A DNA stretch of 51,890 bases from IMG/VR virus record IMGVR_UViG_3300010413_000050, positions 1 through 51,890 of that record. One strand, written 5' to 3'. Shown piece by piece: positions 47,276 through 51,890 of the stretch; positions within the stretch are counted from its first letter, which is position 1, and each line of letters starts with the position of its first letter. The notes under the pieces were generated by a model. The model saw only the letters and a list, made by a program, of their open reading frames with translations, had not been told where the DNA came from and did no database searches. The stretch comes from a virus. A program made the position numbers and the translations under genes.

Positions 47276-48682
47276 CTATGCGCTGGCCCGCGCGAAATCC
47301 GTCGGCCGCGTCCTCGTCCCCTCAAGCGGTATCACAATATTCGAAACCGAACGCCGCGACAACCGCGAAAGCGCCATCGTCATCGCGTCAACCTGGTCGT
47401 CGTTCTTCGCGTTCGGAAAGCTGATCGCCTCGTGCAAGAAATCTCGCATCCACGGCTTGCCCTCGGGTAGATACACGTTCCCCGCCTCGATGAGCCCGCT
47501 CACCGCGATGAGCCGCGCCTCCTTGCTGCCCCTCGGCGGGATGCCGACCACGCCGTCAAGCTCGCTCTTCAACGTCGCTATTACCGCCTCACCGTTCGCC
47601 GCCTTCTCGACGATCTTCTCGCGCGCCTTCGGGTGCTTCGCCGACATGCCGCGGATCGCGTCCAGCGTCCCGGGGAAGTCGACCTTCATCCGGAACTGGT
47701 CGACGAGGTAATAGTTCGGCCGCGTGTACCCCCACACCTGCCCGACGACGTAGGACGTGCCCACCGTGAACGTGAGGTCCCAGGACTGAATGACGCGCGA
47801 GAACGTCGGCGGCTCGCGGTACCACTTGAACCAGTCGCGCTTGAGCACGCCGCCCTCCGGCGGCGCGGGGTGCTGCTGATACAGACCGCTGAACAAGTAC
47901 GTGCCCATGCCCTCCCCGGGCGCCGAACGAATCCTCTCGAGCGCTTCACGGTCGAACCGCTCGGGGCATAGCGGCGCGCCAGGCTCGCGACCGAGCGGGT
48001 CGTCGTCCTCGGCCAGCGCCGGCAACGCGACGAGCTCCCAGTCGTCCGCGTGCTCGTTCACGAGATACCCGGTGAGGTCCTCCTCGTGCCAGCGCGTCAT
48101 TATGATCACGATGCTCCCGCCCGGCTCGAGCCGCGTGTACAGGTCCGCGTTGAACCGCTCGACAATCTTCCGACGGATGGTCGGCGAGCTCGCCTCCTCC
48201 CAGTCCTTATGTGGGTCGTCGATGATTATCAGGTCGCCGCCTCGGCCAGTGATCCCGCCCTGCGCGCCGGCGGTCTTCATCCCGCCGCCCTCTACCGTCT
48301 CCCAGTCGTCCTCGCGCGACTTGGCCCGGGACACCTTCGTCACGAGCAGCGGGTTGCGCTCGAACTCCTCGCGCACCTTCCGGCCCCACCCCGCGGCGAA
48401 GCTGTCCGCGTACGACGTGAGCAGCACGCGGCGCTCGGGAAACCACTCGAGGAACCACGTCGGAAGCCAGTGCGAGAACGACTCCGACTTGCCGTGTCGC
48501 GGCGGGGCGTTGATGATTATCCGCGCGCCGCCGTGGAGGATGCTCGGCTGTATCGCGCGGAGCAGCGCGTCGAGCCAGCGGTACGGCTTCCACGCGCCGC
48601 CTGACGCCTTCGCCGCGAACCGAGGCAAGACCATCCTCCAACTGTATCGAAGCGCGTCAGCGCGCGACAGGGCGGCGCTCAT
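47276..48682 (-). CDS. terL: Terminase large subunit
   Basis: A 468-residue packaging motor. ATPase: NAPPRHGKSES (Walker A, ~59), LIIIDDPHKD (Walker B), IMTRWHEEDL. Nuclease: VIQSWDLTFTV and NAKNDDQVDAM. The intact set indicates an active motor and nuclease. The ATG overlaps the small-subunit stop. Confidence 0.93.
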   Translation of the reverse strand: MSAALSRADALRYSWRMVLPRFAAKASGGAWKPYRWLDALLRAIQPSILHGGARIIINAPPRHGKSESFSHWLPTWFLEWFPERRVLLTSYADSFAAGWGRKVREEFERNPLLVTKVSRAKSREDDWETVEGGGMKTAGAQGGITGRGGDLIIIDDPHKDWEEASSPTIRRKIVERFNADLYTRLEPGGSIVIIMTRWHEEDLTGYLVNEHADDWELVALPALAEDDDPLGREPGAPLCPERFDREALERIRSAPGEGMGTYLFSGLYQQHPAPPEGGVLKRDWFKWYREPPTFSRVIQSWDLTFTVGTSYVVGQVWGYTRPNYYLVDQFRMKVDFPGTLDAIRGMSAKHPKAREKIVEKAANGEAVIATLKSELDGVVGIPPRGSKEARLIAVSGLIEAGNVYLPEGKPWMRDFLHEAISFPNAKNDDQVDAMTMALSRLSRRSVSNIVIPLEGTRTRPTDFARASA

Positions 48683-49167
48683 GCCTCGACACCTTCGGCC
48701 GCCGTGGCGATGACGTCGGCCGCCTGAACCACGTTCTCATCGAGCAGGAGCGCGCGGAGCTGCTCGCGCTGCGCGGCGAACGACATCTCGACCTTCCCCT
48801 CGACGATGCGCCGCTCGACGAAATCACCGTTCATCTTCCCGAGCACCTCGAGCGCCCGCACACGGCTCGAGAACTTCGCCATCGGGTTCAAAGCAATATC
48901 GGTCAAAAGCTTTTCGCGTTCACGTCTCGTGAGCGCGTGGACGGTTGCCCGCTCGTCGCGAATGCGCAAAATCTCGGCGACGACCCACGGTTTTCGGAGA
49001 AGCTCGTTGCCGATGGCCTGGAACGATTTGGCTGTAGTGCCGTTGTAGCCAGCCATCCTCGCGGCCTTGGTGGCGTCGGCGTCGGCCTCGCCAAGGTACG
49101 CTTTTACAAAAGCCCGCTGCTTCTCGGAAAGGTCCTGTGAGGGGCCTCGTTTTTTTGGAGCGGCCAT
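48679..49167 (-). CDS. terS: Terminase small subunit
   Basis: A 162-residue DNA-recognition subunit. LSEKQRAFVKAYLGEADADA and NELLRKPWVVAEI form the HTH-type N-terminal domain of terminase small subunits; a helical C-terminus follows. It is the first gene of the late operon. The ATG at 49167 has only a weak ribosome site, and an extension to 49251 looks non-coding. Confidence 0.84.
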   Translation of the reverse strand: MAAPKKRGPSQDLSEKQRAFVKAYLGEADADATKAARMAGYNGTTAKSFQAIGNELLRKPWVVAEILRIRDERATVHALTRREREKLLTDIALNPMAKFSSRVRALEVLGKMNGDFVERRIVEGKVEMSFAAQREQLRALLLDENVVQAADVIATAAEGVEA

Positions 49168-49289
49168 AGGTAGAAGTCTAAGTGGAAAGAGCGGGATTTT
49201 CAAGTATTTACGGAAAATGCCGGAGTTTGTAGAGTAAATAAGATAAGACAAGGCCGAACGGAGAAGGGAAAAACGGGGACTCGATCAGA

Positions 49290-49295
49290 ATTTTA
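49290..49295 (-). promoter_or_regulatory. Candidate -10 box of the late operon
   Basis: On the minus strand TAAAAT lies 123 bases before the small-terminase start. No good -35 exists; its place is taken by GTGTTAC iterons, which suggests an activated promoter. Weak evidence. Confidence 0.3.
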
Positions 49296-49301
49296 TCCAA
49301 A

Positions 49302-49342
49302 CGTAACACCGTAACACCCGGGGTGTTACGTTTCGTGTTACG
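49302..49342. repeat. Iteron cluster: four CGTAACACC-type repeats in mirrored pairs
   Basis: Two forward copies (CGTAACACC at 49302-49310 and 49310-49318) face two reverse copies (GGTGTTACG at 49322-49330 and CGTGTTACG at 49334-49342). The inner pair forms a 9+9 bp palindrome around CGG. Single GTAAC units recur at 49380, 49388, 49511 and 49517. This is a binding-site cluster in the divergent control region: an origin or a switch operator. Confidence 0.62.
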
Positions 49343-49453
49343 CCTCCGAGGCGCGCGGCAGGCGGCCGAGAACCGATTCGTAACGCTGTAACAGGATTTC
49401 TATATTACCTAATGCGTGGGCGGACGCGCACGCGGGCGCGCGTAGTAGTACGT

Positions 49454-49467
49454 CATGGACGTCCATG
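49454..49467. promoter_or_regulatory. Perfect 14-bp palindrome
   Basis: CATGGACGTCCATG in the divergent control region, about 30 bases before an AT-rich stretch (TATAATAAGAAAAG at 49484). A regulator or replication-protein site is possible; nothing in the window identifies its partner. Confidence 0.4.
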
Positions 49468-49548
49468 GCCCCTCCGCGCGAGCTATAATAAGAAAAGAAA
49501 ATAAGGGGCTGTTACTGTTACGGTCGGGAGCCGAAGCATTATTTTTTC

Positions 49549-49577
49549 TTGACCTCCGCCGCGGACGGTGGTATTGT
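49549..49577 (+). promoter_or_regulatory. Promoter of the early operon
   Basis: TTGACC and TATTGT separated by 17 bases. Predicted start of transcription is near 49584, so the transcript would begin almost exactly at the first arm of the interleaved repeats at 49585. The T-rich stretch before the -35 may act as an UP-like element. Confidence 0.6.
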
Positions 49578-49584
49578 CTCTGTT

Positions 49585-49684
49585 CATGACACGGAAGCTC
49601 AGTAATCATTAAGGTTTTCGGATTCCCGCGGCGGGGAGTTCAAGGGTCAATTTCGGCCTACCGTGTCATGCTCCCCGCCGCGGG
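49585..49684 (+). ncRNA. Structured leader: two interleaved perfect inverted repeats (pseudoknot-like)
   Basis: Arm A CATGACACGG (49585-49594) is complementary over all ten bases to A' at 49661-49670. Arm B CCCGCGGCGGGGAG (49625-49638) is complementary over all 14 bases to B' at 49671-49684. The order A-B-A'-B' cannot form both stems as simple nested hairpins; it gives a pseudoknot or a choice of two stems. A' and B' touch with no gap. The ribosome site GGAGA (49698-49702) and GTG start (49709) of the primase gene follow directly. No T-run, so it is not an intrinsic terminator. Confidence 0.66.
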
Positions 49685-49708
49685 CGCCGGCCTGATCGGA
49701 GAACTGAC

Positions 49709-51890
49709 GTGCGGACCAGTCTCACTTTCACGTACTACAAAACGGCGTTCACAAACCAAGGACAATCGATATCGCGATCATGGGAAACATGGCGCGACGT
49801 TCTTTCGAAACATGAAATCAGAGGAAAACCGTCCGATCGCGCCGCCTCGAAAGACGTTCTCGACAAACAGAAAGACGGCCCGGCACTCGTTTTTGGCCAC
49901 ATCCCCCCACATCTCCCCCGATCGAAGCACAACACCCAATTCGCCGACGCACTCGTCCTCGACCTCGACGGGCTCGACGATCGCGCGCTCGAAAAAGTCC
50001 TAGAACGTCTTCGTCCCTTCGAGTTCGTCGTGTACTCCTCATATACTCACGGCGCCGACATCGCCCGCGGACTCTGGAAGCTCCGCGTCGTCGCGCCGCT
50101 TGCGGTCTCGGTGCCTCGGGCCGACTTCCCAAAGGTATGGTTCGCCTGGAACAACTTCACGTTTCGCTCGACCGATCCCGCGACCAAAGACGTCTCGAGG
50201 CTCTACTACCTCCCGGCGACCTTCGATCCCACCCTCGCCGTGACGTTCCACAACGAAGGGCGCTGGCTCGACCCTTGGAAAGACCTGCCCGTTCAGGCCG
50301 TAGCGGCTCAAGACAGCCCCGGCGAGAGCCCCGCGCTGATCCGCATCCGCAAGGGACTGCAACGCGCCGAGGGGGTGTTAGACAAGGACAAGCCCGCCTT
50401 CAAGGCCCTCGCCGACGGGCTCCCTTTTGCCGAGCCCGACAGCGAGAAACGCCACATCGACATGAGAACCATGACCTGGTGGCTTGCCGACCGCGACTCC
50501 TGCCTCTCCCGTGCCTCGATCAACGCCATCTTCGGCCCGTCGATCTCCACGATGCTCGAGCAGGCGTCCGACGCGCCGACGCTCGATCAGGTCTGGTCGG
50601 CATACGAGACCGCGGTCGAGAAGCTCGCCGACGAACGCGAGACCCGAGCTCGCGCCGTGCAGCGCAAGCACGCCGGCGACGCCTACTCCGCCGAGGAGCT
50701 CGAGCGCATCGCCGAGAAGCAGGGCTGGACGATGGAGAAGCTCTCGAGGTTGTGGGTGGTACAAAAAGACGGCGCCGCGTGGTTCCTCGATGAGAACGGA
50801 GAGTATCGAGGCCCGTTCGGCCGCGACGACCTTCTCATGGCGTGTCGTCGGTTTCTACCTCGTACCGAGGCGCGGCTTGTAGAAATCACCCGTGCGGGCG
50901 CCAAGCCTCGCGCCCCGGCGACGGTGATGGCGGAGGTCGGGACGCTCGCGAACAAAGTGGTCTGCGACCTGACCGCGCAGTACACCCGGTTCAACGCCGA
51001 CTCGGGGACGATGTTCGAGGCGACCGCGCCGGTCCGGACCGACCTCGAGCCCCGGTATCACGAGAAGGTCGACAAATGGCTGCAAGTGCTCGGAGGTAGA
51101 CACTACGAGAAGTTGAAGGCGTGGCTCGCGGTCCTGCCCGACTTGAACAGGATGCTTTGCGCGATCTACTTCGACGGCCCGAAAGGCGTGGGCAAGTCGA
51201 TGTTCGCCCGCGGAGCCTCGGCGCTGTGGTCAGAGACCGCGACCCCCGGCGACATTGAGCTCTTTCTCGGGTCGTTCAACGATACCGTGGCCATGTGCCC
51301 GTTGATATTCGCCGACGAGGACCTCCCAAAGCATGCGACGAGGGACGTCACAGCGAAGTTGAGGGAGGAGCTCGCGAAGACCTCGCGACAGCTCAAGAGA
51401 AAGTTCCGGCACCCGGCCGAGATGCGAGGGGCGATCCGGCTGACGCTCGCGGCGAACAACGAGCTTTTGATCGCCGTGCAAAAGGCGATGACGCCGAACG
51501 ACCTCGAGGCGTTCGCCGAGCGGTTTTTGTACATCCGGATTCCCGACGAGATGAAGGACTACTTCAAGGGCTGGGAGCGGCGCGAGGTCGAGCGGATGAT
51601 CGTGCGCGACATTGCCGAGCACGCGCTGCACCTCCACGCGACGATCGCGGTCGAGGATTCCGAGTCGCGGTTCGCCGTGAAGGGCGACGTCGACGACATC
51701 CATCAACTATTTCTGACGAGCGGGCAGATCAACGGTCTTGTTTGCGAGTGGCTCGTGAAGTTCTTGATGAACCCCACACCATACAACCGGGAGAGCAACA
51801 CGGCAGGGCTCGTGAGGTGCGATGCGAAGGAGCAGCGGCTTTTGGCGAACCCGCAGGGCATCGCGGACAACTGGTCTTCGTACATCAAAG
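49709..51890 (+). CDS. DNA primase/helicase (AEP-like primase + SF3 helicase), continues at 3-512
   Basis: The main replication initiator-type protein, 849 residues when joined across the circle. N-terminal ~60-190: an archaeo-eukaryotic-type primase pattern (ALVLDLDGLDD with the D-x-D, then YSSYTHG, LRVVAPL, and VSRLYYLP). A helical linker follows. The C-terminal part is a superfamily 3 helicase: Walker A FDGPKGVGKS (~488-497), Walker B PLIFADED (~535), motif C LTLAANNE. GTG at 49709 has GGAGA six bases upstream. It is the first gene of the early operon, behind a promoter and a 125-base structured leader. Confidence 0.87.
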   Translation, partial: MRTSLTFTYYKTAFTNQGQSISRSWETWRDVLSKHEIRGKPSDRAASKDVLDKQKDGPALVFGHIPPHLPRSKHNTQFADALVLDLDGLDDRALEKVLERLRPFEFVVYSSYTHGADIARGLWKLRVVAPLAVSVPRADFPKVWFAWNNFTFRSTDPATKDVSRLYYLPATFDPTLAVTFHNEGRWLDPWKDLPVQAVAAQDSPGESPALIRIRKGLQRAEGVLDKDKPAFKALADGLPFAEPDSEKRHIDMRTMTWWLADRDSCLSRASINAIFGPSISTMLEQASDAPTLDQVWSAYETAVEKLADERETRARAVQRKHAGDAYSAEELERIAEKQGWTMEKLSRLWVVQKDGAAWFLDENGEYRGPFGRDDLLMACRRFLPRTEARLVEITRAGAKPRAPATVMAEVGTLANKVVCDLTAQYTRFNADSGTMFEATAPVRTDLEPRYHEKVDKWLQVLGGRHYEKLKAWLAVLPDLNRMLCAIYFDGPKGVGKSMFARGASALWSETATPGDIELFLGSFNDTVAMCPLIFADEDLPKHATRDVTAKLREELAKTSRQLKRKFRHPAEMRGAIRLTLAANNELLIAVQKAMTPNDLEAFAERFLYIRIPDEMKDYFKGWERREVERMIVRDIAEHALHLHATIAVEDSESRFAVKGDVDDIHQLFLTSGQINGLVCEWLVKFLMNPTPYNRESNTAGLVRCDAKEQRLLANPQGIADNWSSYIK
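51747..51890. repeat. Terminal redundancy of a circular genome, right copy
   Basis: Identical to 1-144. Merging the two copies closes the circle inside the primase/helicase gene in frame. Confidence 0.93.

Noticed and set aside
49484-49489. TATAAT as the -10 of another rightward promoter
   Set aside because: No acceptable -35 lies 16-18 bases upstream; the TTGACC/TATTGT pair at 49549-49577 is better.
49625-49684. Stem B-B' as an intrinsic terminator
   Set aside because: The 14-bp GC-rich stem is followed by CGCCGGCC, not a T-run, and the ribosome site of the primase gene comes directly after.
49668-50003. Alternative plus-strand gene starting at ATG 49668
   Set aside because: It lies in another frame from the primase, starts inside arm A' of the structured leader, and its composition (Ser/Thr/Arg-rich) looks like a shadow frame.

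Overview
This window is the complete genome of a tailed phage, assembled as a circle and opened inside a gene. Bases 1-144 are identical to bases 51747-51890, and the primase/helicase reading frame that starts at 49709 runs off the right end and finishes at 512. The unique length is therefore 51,746 bp. No integrase, excisionase, CI-like repressor or transposase was recognised, so a lytic life style is most likely. The host cannot be named. GC-rich codons, strong AAGGAGG-type ribosome sites and sigma70-like promoters suggest a GC-rich bacterium.

The virion genes describe a contractile-tailed (myovirus-type) particle: a DUF3383-type sheath, a DUF3277-type tube, frameshifting tail chaperones, a tape measure, and a Pam3-like simple baseplate with spike, gp25 and J proteins. 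Layout: (i) 49709 through the circle junction to 17026, plus strand: replication and early genes. These are an AEP-SF3 primase/helicase, a Cas4/RecB-like nuclease, an SF2 helicase, an SSB with a DIPF tail, a family A DNA polymerase, a RuvC-like resolvase, an ASCH protein, an endonuclease V-like protein, two small HTH proteins, and about 20 small coiled-coil or zinc-knuckle proteins joined by ATGA/TGATG overlaps. (ii) 17205-17849, plus strand: a secreted transglycosylase-type lysozyme behind its own promoter. (iii) 49167 down to 17800, minus strand: terminase, portal, head, neck, tail, baseplate, fibres, a holin candidate and a caspase-like protein. (iv) 49168-49708: a 541-bp divergent control region with GTAACAC iterons, a palindrome, promoters and a structured leader.

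The most unusual gene is a 1198-residue minus-strand protein (41169-44765) at the position of the prohead protease. It appears to join a nucleotidyltransferase, an ATP-dependent DNA ligase, a family 4-like uracil-DNA glycosylase, a LigD-type 3'-phosphoesterase and a C-terminal XkdF protease domain. This would be a DNA-repair kit tied to capsid assembly. The second highlight is the 5' leader of the primase transcript (49585-49684), where two perfect inverted repeats (10 and 14 bp) are interleaved A-B-A'-B', the arrangement of an RNA pseudoknot. Other points are a caspase-like late protein, four matched 15-bp palindromes around a small HTH gene, tRNA acceptor/T-arm mimics, a capsid-decoration/beta-helix fusion, and recurrent gene-boundary cassettes in the early region.
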